Below, in pieces: positions 5,429 through 12,035 of a DNA stretch of 13,134 nt. Numbering within the stretch: position 1 is the stretch's first letter; each line of letters opens with the position of its first letter. A program made the translations under genes and the position numbers. This stretch comes from Bryobacterales bacterium (GTDB lineage: Bacteria > Acidobacteriota > Terriglobia > Bryobacterales > Bryobacteraceae), in assembly GCA_003164075.1 (NCBI GenBank), contig PLRZ01000721.1, positions 4,074 to 17,207 on the forward strand. The letters are read 5' to 3'. The notes under the pieces are model-generated. The model was not told the origin of the DNA. It searched no databases and saw nothing but the letters and a program-made list of their open reading frames with translations.

Positions 5429-6196
5429 ATGCCGAAAGCCATCTCCCCCAGCCGCCTGGCCGCCAATCGCGCCAATGCCGCGCGCTCCACCGGACCGCGC
5501 ACCCCCGAAGGCAAAACCCGCTCTTCTCAGAACGCCCGCAAGCACGCCTTCACCCCCGACAACTTCGCCGTCGTCCGCATCGAAACCCCCGAACAAATCG
5601 CCGACCTCTGCGCCGACGCCGTCGACACCTATCGGCCCGTCAACTCCCAGGAGCACTTCGCCCTCGAGCGCATCGCTCTCTCGCAGCAGTCCATGCTCCG
5701 CATGTCCGCGCTCGAAGCCGGACTCTTCACCAACTGCCTCGATCAAGCCATGGCAAGCCCCGTCCCATTCGTTCTCAAGCAGTCCGACCTCACCGAGGGC
5801 ATCTACATCGCCCTCGGGCAGCATCGTTCCTATTGGCTCGCCTTCGGCTTCCTCAGTCTCGTTCGGCAGTCCCCCGGTCCCAATATGTTCCTCCGCTTCC
5901 AGGCCCAGGCCGAGCGCCTCTATCGTCATGCCGTCGAAGACTTCGACCGCCTCAAAGGCCTCCGCGCGGAGATGCCGCCCCCACCCATCGAACCCGACAT
6001 CGAACCCAGGAACGAACCCAAGCCCGAACCCGGGAACGAACCCAAGCCCGAACCCGAACCGCGGGAAACCACGCCGCCACCCGCGGCCAGCCCCGCGACG
6101 CCCAATCGCACCGAACCCGACGCTGCCCCCGCACAAGATCGTCCTACCGATGCTCCCCGGACCGCCGGAAACGTGCGTCATCCATCGCGGCGGTGA
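5429..6196 (+). CDS. 'AANRANAxxSTGPRTPEGK' family protein, unknown function
   Basis: A 255-residue protein of a family I recall as frequent, often in many copies, in Acidobacteria and Planctomycetes, with no known function. The hallmark is SPSRLAANRANAARSTGPRT at residues 6-25, continuing PEGKTRSSQNARKHA (26-40). A helical middle includes FLRFQAQAERLYRHAVEDFD (154-173), also typical of the family. From about 183 the tail is low-complexity Pro/Glu (IEP, NEPKPEP repeats) and probably disordered. The ATG at 5429 is chosen for the family start and GAGGA 6 nt upstream. Proline- and GC-rich codons keep other frames open across the gene; those are shadows. No signal peptide or membrane segment. It converges on the peptidase gene (72 bp between stops). 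Confidence 0.75.
   Translation: MPKAISPSRLAANRANAARSTGPRTPEGKTRSSQNARKHAFTPDNFAVVRIETPEQIADLCADAVDTYRPVNSQEHFALERIALSQQSMLRMSALEAGLFTNCLDQAMASPVPFVLKQSDLTEGIYIALGQHRSYWLAFGFLSLVRQSPGPNMFLRFQAQAERLYRHAVEDFDRLKGLRAEMPPPPIEPDIEPRNEPKPEPGNEPKPEPEPRETTPPPAASPATPNRTEPDAAPAQDRPTDAPRTAGNVRHPSRR
6009..6055 (+). repeat. two direct repeats inside the Pro/Glu tail
   Basis: A 23-bp unit beginning GGAACGAACCCAAGC occurs at 6009-6031 and again, identical, at 6033-6055 (period 24 bp, in frame). Each encodes NEPKPEP with neighbouring residues. Partial copies (GAACCC) flank both sides. The perfect identity points to recent slippage or duplication. Confidence 0.85.
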
Positions 6197-6200
6197 CAAC

Positions 6201-6229
6201 GCGCGTTCAGAGCCGCGACCGTAAGGGAG
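6201..6229. repeat. possible dispersed repeat between convergent genes
   Basis: The stretch starting GCGTTCAGAGCCGCGACCGT and ending AAGGGAGCG resembles short sequences I recall as recurring between genes in Solibacter-type genomes. Only one copy is in this window, so the call rests on memory. Confidence 0.2.
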
Positions 6230-6268
6230 CGTTAGGTGGCGATTGACCAGGTTATTTCCACACAGGCC

Positions 6269-8305
6269 CTAAAACGCATCCGGAGCCTTAGCGCCCTCAT
6301 TGCCATTCAGGAACCGGTCGAACCAATAGCATTGCCAGTTCAGACTCTCCACCAGGTGCTTCGGCTCGCCTGTGCGCGTCAGATTGTGATTCTCCCGCGG
6401 GAAAATCACCAGCTCGGCATTCACCCCGTAGTGCTTCAGCGCGCGGAACCACTGCTCGCCCTGCTCCAGCGGGACGCGGTAATCGTTGTCGGAATGCAGA
6501 ATCAGAATCGGCGTCTTCACGTTCTTCGCATAGTTCAGCGGCGAGGCGTTCCAGTACTGGTCGAAATGGTCGAACAGAAATCCTTCGAAGTCGTCCTGGT
6601 GCCCGTAGGCGCCATCGCGCGTGCCATCGTCGCTGATAAAATTCGACACGCTGCGCAGCGTCACCGCCGCTTTGAAGCGCGTGGTGTGTCCCACAATCCA
6701 GTTCGTCATGAATCCGCCATAACTGCCCCCGGTAACACCCATCCGCTCAGTGTCGATCCAAGGATTCTGTTTAATCGCCGCGTCCACCCCCGCCATCACG
6801 TCCTGGTAATCCATGCCGCCCCAGTTGTTGACAATGCCGCGCTCGAATTTCTGCCCGTAGCCCGTCGACCCGCGCGGATTGCAGAAGAAAACCGCCCATC
6901 CTTTGGCCGCGTACACCTGGAATTCGTGATACCAATCCACCCCGTATTGCCCCGCCGGCCCGCCGTGGACGCTCAACACCAGCGGATATTTCCTGCCCGC
7001 CTGCCAACCCACCGGCTTCACCAGAAAGCCGTCGATATCCCACCCGTCGCTGCTCTTGTACCGCAGCCGCTCCACCGCCGCCGTCTCCACTTCCAGCCAC
7101 AACGCCGCGTTCAGGTGCGTGAGCTGCCGTTCGCCCTTGCCCGCCAGGTCCGCAATATAGAGATCGTCCAGGTGCTGGAAATCGTTCGCCAGGTAAGTCA
7201 TCAGGCCGGCCTTCTGGTTGGTGTCGAAGCCGTGGATTCCGCGTTCGCCGGTCGTCACCTGCGCCCATTTGCGTGTGTCCAGGTCGACGCGGAACACCTG
7301 CGTCGTGCCCTTGTAGCCCGTTTCGAACCGCAACTCCCGCGCCCCCGGACCCCACTCGAGTCCCGTGGGGATCAGGTCCATTTCCTCGCAGGCGAGGCTC
7401 GATTTCGCCCCGCCCGCCGACGAGGCGATGTACAGTTTCGGAAACTGGCGCCGCTCGGTCTGCCCCGCGAAGACAATCTGTTTGCCGTCGGGCGACCACC
7501 GCGGCATGGTGTCGTCGAATTCGTGGTCCGAGATTCTGGTGAGCGGCCCGCCGCCGGCGGAAATCGCCCACACGTCTTTGTTCTCGCCCGCGTCGTATTC
7601 TTTTCCGGTGCGGTCGGAAACGAACGCGATCCGCGTCGAATCGGGCGACCACTGTGGATCGGCGTCATTCCAGTCGTCGCCGGAAGTGATCTGCCTGGCC
7701 GCGCCGCTGGCCGAGTCCACCATCCAGAGATGCCCGCGCTTGTCGTCGTACCAGCCGGTGTCGTTGAACTTGTAGGAGATGTGGGTATAGTGGCGAACGT
7801 CGCTTTTCCGCGCCGAAACCGCCACGTTGTCGCTCGGACCGGTGCGGCTCACCGTCACCAGGCGCGTGCCGTCGGGCGACCATTGAAACGCGCCCGCGCC
7901 GTTCTTCAGATGAGTCAGCGCCTGGGCCTCGCCGCCGCTCAACGTAAGGATCCAGATCTGTGTCCGCGGCGGATCGTCGGTAGCCGCACCGGTGCTTCGC
8001 GTGGAGAGAAACGCCAGCCGCGTCCCATCGGGGCTCCAGCGCGGCGAAGTGGAGTTCACCCCTTCGGCCGTCAAACGGCGTGGCGCGGAATGTCCGTCGG
8101 CGGCCACCAGCCAGATCGACGTGTCGCGGCGATTCTTCGTCCGGTCCACGGTGGTAAGCGCGTAGGCCACCTGTTTGCCATCCGGCGCGATATGCGCGTC
8201 GGAGATGGTTTCAAACGCGAAATAATCCTCGGGCGTGATGCCCCGTTGCGCCGCCCCCACCGCAATCACAAACGCGAGGGCGCACCATGTCTTGTGGATT
8301 CGCAT
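6269..8305 (-). CDS. secreted S9-family peptidase (prolyl oligopeptidase / acylaminoacyl-peptidase type)
   Basis: A 678-residue serine peptidase of family S9, which cleaves short peptides. A signal peptide (MRIHKTWCALAFVIAVGAA) implies export to the periplasm. Residues about 25-400 form a beta-propeller with WSPDG-type repeats (for example RWSPDGTRLAF, QWSPDGTRL, RWSPDGKQIVF) that gates substrates by size. The alpha/beta-hydrolase domain (about 410-678) has HGGP (447-450, oxyanion region), nucleophile Ser528 in GVTGGSYGGF, Asp608 in LHSDNDYRVP and His640 in PRENHNL. The triad is complete and the length is normal. The ATG at 8305 is chosen because it begins the signal peptide; the frame is open a further 18 codons without support. 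There is no good ribosome site, and a TATACT (8318-8313) suggests a nearly leaderless message. The exact peptidase specificity cannot be read from sequence. Confidence 0.93.
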   Translation of the reverse strand: MRIHKTWCALAFVIAVGAAQRGITPEDYFAFETISDAHIAPDGKQVAYALTTVDRTKNRRDTSIWLVAADGHSAPRRLTAEGVNSTSPRWSPDGTRLAFLSTRSTGAATDDPPRTQIWILTLSGGEAQALTHLKNGAGAFQWSPDGTRLVTVSRTGPSDNVAVSARKSDVRHYTHISYKFNDTGWYDDKRGHLWMVDSASGAARQITSGDDWNDADPQWSPDSTRIAFVSDRTGKEYDAGENKDVWAISAGGGPLTRISDHEFDDTMPRWSPDGKQIVFAGQTERRQFPKLYIASSAGGAKSSLACEEMDLIPTGLEWGPGARELRFETGYKGTTQVFRVDLDTRKWAQVTTGERGIHGFDTNQKAGLMTYLANDFQHLDDLYIADLAGKGERQLTHLNAALWLEVETAAVERLRYKSSDGWDIDGFLVKPVGWQAGRKYPLVLSVHGGPAGQYGVDWYHEFQVYAAKGWAVFFCNPRGSTGYGQKFERGIVNNWGGMDYQDVMAGVDAAIKQNPWIDTERMGVTGGSYGGFMTNWIVGHTTRFKAAVTLRSVSNFISDDGTRDGAYGHQDDFEGFLFDHFDQYWNASPLNYAKNVKTPILILHSDNDYRVPLEQGEQWFRALKHYGVNAELVIFPRENHNLTRTGEPKHLVESLNWQCYWFDRFLNGNEGAKAPDAF

Positions 8306-8311
8306 GACCCG

Positions 8312-8321
8312 CAGTATATCC
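8312..8321 (-). promoter_or_regulatory. GGATATACTG motif before the S9 peptidase
   Basis: The minus-strand motif contains TATACT (8318-8313), a good -10 hexamer, which would start transcription about 1-2 nt before the ATG at 8305. I see no good -35. The same 10 bases occur before the propeller gene. Confidence 0.4.
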
Positions 8322-8340
8322 TGAGATCGACCCGCGGAAT

Positions 8341-8585
8341 TTAGGACCCCCAAAAACATGATTCACCACAGATCCTGCCGGCGCCGCAATAGGGAGGAGC
8401 AGCCTGTTCTTCAGGTAAGCTTCCGTGAGGTCGACGGGCGAGAACTTCCTGGGGACTTGGGCGAAGGAGAATTTGCCGCCGATGGCTCCTGCGCTCCCGG
8501 CGAGAAAAACTCGCCGGGAGCGATTTCTTACCAAATTCTCCGAAAAAATGCCGGCACCGGTCGATAAGCTTTTTTGTGAGAGCAT
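8341..8585 (-). pseudogene. possible remnant of a Tat-exported protein's 5' end
   Basis: A minus-strand frame reads SRRVFLAGSAGAIGG followed by KFSFAQVPRKFSPVDLTEAY and about 25 more residues with high third-position GC, before it runs out of frame into the peptidase gene. The twin-arginine pattern (SRRxFL, then a small-residue hydrophobic run and a cleavage-like FAQ) is suggestive. Part of it is encoded by the palindrome at 8492-8522, so the match could be chance. No usable protein results. Confidence 0.2.
8466..8541. repeat. nested inverted repeats
   Basis: An inner perfect 13-bp stem (CGCTCCCGGCGAG 8492-8504 with its complement 8510-8522, loop AAAAA) lies inside an outer perfect 10-bp pair (GGAGAATTTG 8466-8475 with CAAATTCTCC 8532-8541). 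It lies in the divergent gap between the peptidase gene and the gene at 8576, where a terminator would serve no obvious gene. It may be a REP-like element or a structured leader. Confidence 0.75.
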
Positions 8586-8899
8586 TCTTGCAGCAAGCCG
8601 AAGACATCCTGGACGTCGCCGCTTCCGGCGATTCGAGTCTCCAGGATATCGTTATCGTGATGGACCGGCAGGGCGGCATGCGAATGCTCGACCCCACCGG
8701 CTGGTCCCTTCCGGCTCTCAGCGCGGAATTCGGCGCAACGGCGGTCTACAAGGTGGAAAGACGGGGCGCAACGGTGCGCGTAGAGGGCTGGAACGGCTTT
8801 CAGCGCTGCCTGATCCAGCGTAATGTCTCATCGGTGCAGTTCTTCCAACTGCCCGGTATGGGCGGCAACTCTCACGCCTTGATGATGCTCACGGCCTAG
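8576..8899 (+). CDS. hypothetical 107-residue protein
   Basis: An unrecognised small soluble protein. The sequence looks like real coding: a helical start (RAFLQQAEDILDVAAS), strands DIVIVMDRQGG (24-34), MLDPTGWSLPALSAEFGA (37-54), then VYKVERRGATVRVEGW (57-72). The pattern suggests a compact alpha/beta fold; it has no membrane segment, Cys cluster or known motif. The start is uncertain: GTG at 8576 has no ribosome site, and the frame is open upstream through the inverted-repeat region without an ATG. It converges with the pterin dehydratase gene, the two 3' ends overlapping by 11 bp. Confidence 0.5.
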   Translation: MRAFLQQAEDILDVAASGDSSLQDIVIVMDRQGGMRMLDPTGWSLPALSAEFGATAVYKVERRGATVRVEGWNGFQRCLIQRNVSSVQFFQLPGMGGNSHALMMLTA

Positions 8900-9158
8900 A
8901 TCGGTCCAACTGGTCGATTCTTGACGCCAGCAGGAAGTCCTTCTCCGTCAATCCCCCCGCATCGTGGGTCCAGGTCTCCACTTCCACGCTCCCCCAGGAG
9001 AGGTGCACGTCCGGATGGTGCCCCTGTTTCTCCGCGATGGCTCCCACTTTATTGACGAAATCCAGCCCTTTTTGGAAATCCGGAAAGGTGAAAGTGCGCG
9101 CCAGCTTTTTCCCGTCGACAATTTTCCAGAGCGGCACTCGTTCCGTTTGCGATGTCAT
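8889..9158 (-). CDS. phhB: pterin-4a-carbinolamine dehydratase
   Basis: An 89-residue cytoplasmic enzyme of the PCD/DCoH family (EC 4.2.1.96). It dehydrates 4a-hydroxytetrahydrobiopterin so that the pterin cofactor used by aromatic amino acid hydroxylases can be recycled; in some bacteria it works with other pterins. The active-site motif is GHHPDVHLSWGSVEVETWTH (46-65), followed by GGLTEKDFLLASRID (68-82). The WKIVDGKKLARTFTFPDF start (11-28) also matches. The first helix found in most members (about 15-20 residues) is missing. The ATG at 9158 has GGGAG 6 nt upstream. A palindromic element ends 19 bp before the start, so the gene probably has no promoter of its own unless the element supplies one. 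No phenylalanine hydroxylase gene is in the window. Confidence 0.9.
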   Translation of the reverse strand: MTSQTERVPLWKIVDGKKLARTFTFPDFQKGLDFVNKVGAIAEKQGHHPDVHLSWGSVEVETWTHDAGGLTEKDFLLASRIDQLDRSRP

Positions 9159-9177
9159 ACGTGTCTCCCAATTTCGA

Positions 9178-9261
9178 ATTTCGGGGACAGGCTACATAAC
9201 CTCGAAACTCCGCGCCTCTCGCCGATTTGAATTTCGAGGTTATGTAGCCTGTCCCCGAAAT
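9178..9261. repeat. 84-bp palindromic element, 30-bp arms
   Basis: Perfect 30-bp inverted arms (9178-9207 and 9232-9261) flank a 24-bp spacer. The left arm begins ATTTCGGGGACAGGCTACAT; the right arm ends in its complement. The element fills nearly the whole gap between the propeller gene (its stop is 3 bp away) and the pterin dehydratase gene. RNA from either strand would fold into a very stable hairpin, so it may end or attenuate transcription coming from the propeller gene. A REP- or MITE-like mobile repeat is the likely origin; this needs other copies to prove. Confidence 0.9.
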
Positions 9262-9264
9262 AGC

Positions 9265-12009
9265 CTACAGCGGAACTACTTCCACCTTCTGCGGTTGTCC
9301 GATAGGCGCCAGCGTGCCGCCGACTAATTTGCCGAGCGTCACCGTGTACGTGCCAGGCTTGACCTTGGCCCCGCCTCTGCCGCCTCTTCCTCCGCGCCCG
9401 GCGGCTTCCTGGTCGCCCGCTACCGCTCCTCCCGGATTGGTGGGCGGCGCGGTCTGCCGCAGATCCCAGGCGATCCGGTGCAGGCCCGATTTCGACGAGG
9501 CATCCAGTTGCCGCACCATTTTCCCGCTGGAATCGGCAATTTGCAGTACCGCCCCGGGCACATCGTCGCGCAGATAGTAGCTCAGCATAGCGCCGAAGGG
9601 CGGATTCGGCGAGCCGAGATTGTCCCCCTGCGCGCGGTAATAGCCGATCTCGTCATAGACCCGCGCCGGGCGGCCGGGAGCGAACAGCGCCCCCTCCGAG
9701 AGCAAGACCTGCGGGGTGATCTGGCGCAGCGCCGAATAGTCGTCCAGGATGAAGAAACCGCGGCCGAACGATGCCGCCGCCAAGTCGCTCTCCCGCTTCT
9801 GGATCTCCAGATCGCGAATGGGGATGGGAGGCATGCCGTTGCGGATCCTGATCCAATGCTCCCCGCCATCCACGGTGAACGACAGGCCAAACTCCGTGCC
9901 CACGAACAGCAGGTTGGGATTGACGTGGTCCTGCACGATGGTCCAGGCCGGATCGCCCATGGGCAGGTCGCCGGCGATCGACGTCCAGGTGCGGCCCAGG
10001 TCGGCGCTCTTCATCACATAGGGCTTGAAATTCCCGCGCTGGAAATCGTTGAGCGTGACGAACAGCGTACGCGCGTCCACCGGCGAAGGATCGACGTCGG
10101 TCACGTAAGTCATATCCGGCACCCCGGGCCATTTGTCCACCTTGCGCCAGGTCTTGGAACCGTCTTCGGAGATCTGTACCAGGCCGTCGTCGGTGCCCAC
10201 CACCAGCAGCCCTTCTTTCAGCGGCGATTCGGCCAGCGCCGTCCCGGTGCCGTACTCGTCGGTGAATTCGTTCTTCCAGACGGCGTCCGCGCCCCAGACT
10301 TTGCCCATTACCGGGAGGGTGTCGCGGTCGATATTGCGCGTCAGGTCTTCGGACACTTCCCGCCAGGTGGCGCCGCTGTCGTCGCTCTCGATCAGGCGGT
10401 TGCCCATCATGTACAGGCGCGTGTGATTGTGCGCGCTAACGATGAACGGGATATCCCAGCGCGCGCGCAGCTTGCGGTCGTTGACCTTACCGGCGGGCGG
10501 CTGGCCACTTCCGCCGCCGCGGCCTCCCCGGCCAGCCTGCGGATTGATGCTGGTGCTCTGCCCGGTCTTCAGGTCGAGCCGCACGCAGTTGATCTGCTGG
10601 GAACAGGTATACACGATGGAGGCATCTTCCGGGTCGGCGCGCGACTGGTAGCCGTCGCCGCCGCCGGTGTTCATCCAGTCGCTGGTGCGAATGCCGGCCG
10701 AATCGATGGTGCGCGAGGGAACGCCCTGCGAGCCGTTGTCCTGCGTGCCGCCGTACACGTTGTAGAACGGCAGCCCGTTGTCCACCGAGACGCGGTAGAA
10801 CTGCGTCACCGGAATATTGTTGAAGTGCCGCCAGGTGCGGCCGTGGTCGTAACTTTCGTAGAGTCCGCCATCGTTGCCTTCAATCAGGTGATTCTGGTCG
10901 GTGGGGTCGAAGACCAGCGCGTGGTTATCGGAATGCAGGCCCAAGCCGCGTCCGCCGCCGCCCCCGCCGCCGAAGGCGTTCTGTACGGTTTTGCCTCCGT
11001 CCTCGGTGACGAACACGTTGATGTCCATGGCGTAGACGCGGTCGAACTGGAACGGATCGGCGAAGATTTCGCCATAATATTCGGGGTCCTGCACTTCCTT
11101 ATAAGCGCCGCGGGTCCAATGCGCGCCGCCATCCTCGCTGCGGTAGTAGCCGGACTGCTTGTTGGCGCGCGCGGTCATGATGAGGGCGTACACCACGTCG
11201 GGCTTCTGCGGCGAGACGGCCAGGGCGATGCGGCCCAGGTCCACGGGGGGCAGGCCTTCGGTCAGTTTCTTCCAATTCTTTCCGCCATCGGTAGTCTTGA
11301 AAATGGCCGCGTCCGGACCGCCGGCCACAATGACGCTGGTGTTGCGGCGGCGCTGGTAGGCGGCCGCGTACATCACGTCGGGATTGCGCGGATCGATATC
11401 GAAATCGGTGATGCCGGTGTTCTCGGAGATCTGCAGGATGGGCTTCCAGGTCTGGCCGCCGTCGGTAGTTTTATAGAGGCCGCGGTCGCCGCCCGGTGAG
11501 AACAGCGGTCCCTGGGAAGCTACGTAGACCACGTTCGAATCGCGCGGATCCACCAGAATTTTGGCGATGTGCTCGGAATTCTTCAGCCCCACGTTCCGCC
11601 AGGTTTTGCCGGCGTCGAGGCTCTTGTAAATGCCGTCCCCCCAGCCGATGGCGCGCTGCGACTGGTTTTCTCCGGTGCCCAGCCAGACCACGTCGGAGTT
11701 CCTGGGATCGACGGCGACGCATCCCAGCGAGTAGGAGCCGCCGTCGTCGAAAATGGGTTGGAACGCGATGCCGCGGTTGGTCGTCTTCCACAGTCCCCCG
11801 GACGACGTGGCGACGTACCAGATGTTGCGGTTCCGGGGATCGATAGCCACGTCGGAGATACGGCCGGAGGAAAAGGTCCCGGGGATGTTGCGCAGGGTAA
11901 TTTCGCGGACCATGTCGGCGGTCAGCCGCGGCGCGGATTCCGGTTGGCCCGGGAGTAGAGCCAAGGAGAGCGCGGCTGCTGGTATGGCGAAGAATAGGAT
12001 GCGTCTCAT
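9265..12009 (-). CDS. secreted Asp-box / VPS10-sortilin-like beta-propeller protein
   Basis: A 914-residue exported protein with signal peptide RILFFAIPAAALSLALLPG (3-21). Residues about 45-760 are built of BNR/Asp-box repeats of the form S-x-D-x-G-x-x-W: KSLDAGKTW (129-137), KTTDGGQTW (180-188), KTTDGGKNW (238-246), RSEDGGAHW (290-298), ESYDHGRTW (385-393), ESDDSGATW (541-549), ISEDGSKTW (613-621), KSADLGRTW (667-675) and FTVDGGEHW (711-719), plus degenerate copies. Such repeats fold into large propellers in sialidases and sortilins; automatic labels of 'glycosyl hydrolase' are unproven, as I see no catalytic set. The C-terminus (about 810-914) resembles a FlgD-like Ig domain (QIADSSGK, GLHRIAWDLR, GTYTVTL). 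Gly/Arg-rich tracts lie at 347-354, 493-501 and 871-880. It starts 26 bp after the dehydratase stop, so co-transcription is likely. The ATG at 12009 has no ribosome site. Confidence 0.88.
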   Translation of the reverse strand: MRRILFFAIPAAALSLALLPGQPESAPRLTADMVREITLRNIPGTFSSGRISDVAIDPRNRNIWYVATSSGGLWKTTNRGIAFQPIFDDGGSYSLGCVAVDPRNSDVVWLGTGENQSQRAIGWGDGIYKSLDAGKTWRNVGLKNSEHIAKILVDPRDSNVVYVASQGPLFSPGGDRGLYKTTDGGQTWKPILQISENTGITDFDIDPRNPDVMYAAAYQRRRNTSVIVAGGPDAAIFKTTDGGKNWKKLTEGLPPVDLGRIALAVSPQKPDVVYALIMTARANKQSGYYRSEDGGAHWTRGAYKEVQDPEYYGEIFADPFQFDRVYAMDINVFVTEDGGKTVQNAFGGGGGGGRGLGLHSDNHALVFDPTDQNHLIEGNDGGLYESYDHGRTWRHFNNIPVTQFYRVSVDNGLPFYNVYGGTQDNGSQGVPSRTIDSAGIRTSDWMNTGGGDGYQSRADPEDASIVYTCSQQINCVRLDLKTGQSTSINPQAGRGGRGGGSGQPPAGKVNDRKLRARWDIPFIVSAHNHTRLYMMGNRLIESDDSGATWREVSEDLTRNIDRDTLPVMGKVWGADAVWKNEFTDEYGTGTALAESPLKEGLLVVGTDDGLVQISEDGSKTWRKVDKWPGVPDMTYVTDVDPSPVDARTLFVTLNDFQRGNFKPYVMKSADLGRTWTSIAGDLPMGDPAWTIVQDHVNPNLLFVGTEFGLSFTVDGGEHWIRIRNGMPPIPIRDLEIQKRESDLAAASFGRGFFILDDYSALRQITPQVLLSEGALFAPGRPARVYDEIGYYRAQGDNLGSPNPPFGAMLSYYLRDDVPGAVLQIADSSGKMVRQLDASSKSGLHRIAWDLRQTAPPTNPGGAVAGDQEAAGRGGRGGRGGAKVKPGTYTVTLGKLVGGTLAPIGQPQKVEVVPL

Positions 12010-12022
12010 GACGGTTGGAACT

Positions 12023-12032
12023 CAGTATATCC
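12023..12032 (-). promoter_or_regulatory. GGATATACTG motif before the propeller gene
   Basis: Identical 10-bp motif with TATACT at 12029-12024, lying in the 26-bp gap after the dehydratase gene. As a -10 element it would give a leader of about 8 nt and an internal promoter in this gene row. No clear -35 is visible. Confidence 0.35.
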
Positions 12033-12035
12033 CGG

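Noticed and set aside
5274..6246. Three overlapping long frames (5274-6224 plus, 5401-6246 plus, 5357-6199 minus)
   Set aside because: They are low-complexity Pro/Ser, Arg/His or Gly/Glu readings of the same GC-rich DNA. The frame from 5429 has the family motif and a ribosome site.
6236..8344. 702-codon plus-strand open frame
   Set aside because: It is exactly antisense to the S9 peptidase, rich in Arg/His/Val as such shadows are, and has no recognisable domain. High third-position GC of the real gene explains it.
9478..11499. 673-codon plus-strand open frame
   Set aside because: Antisense shadow of the Asp-box propeller gene; no domain, no ribosome site.
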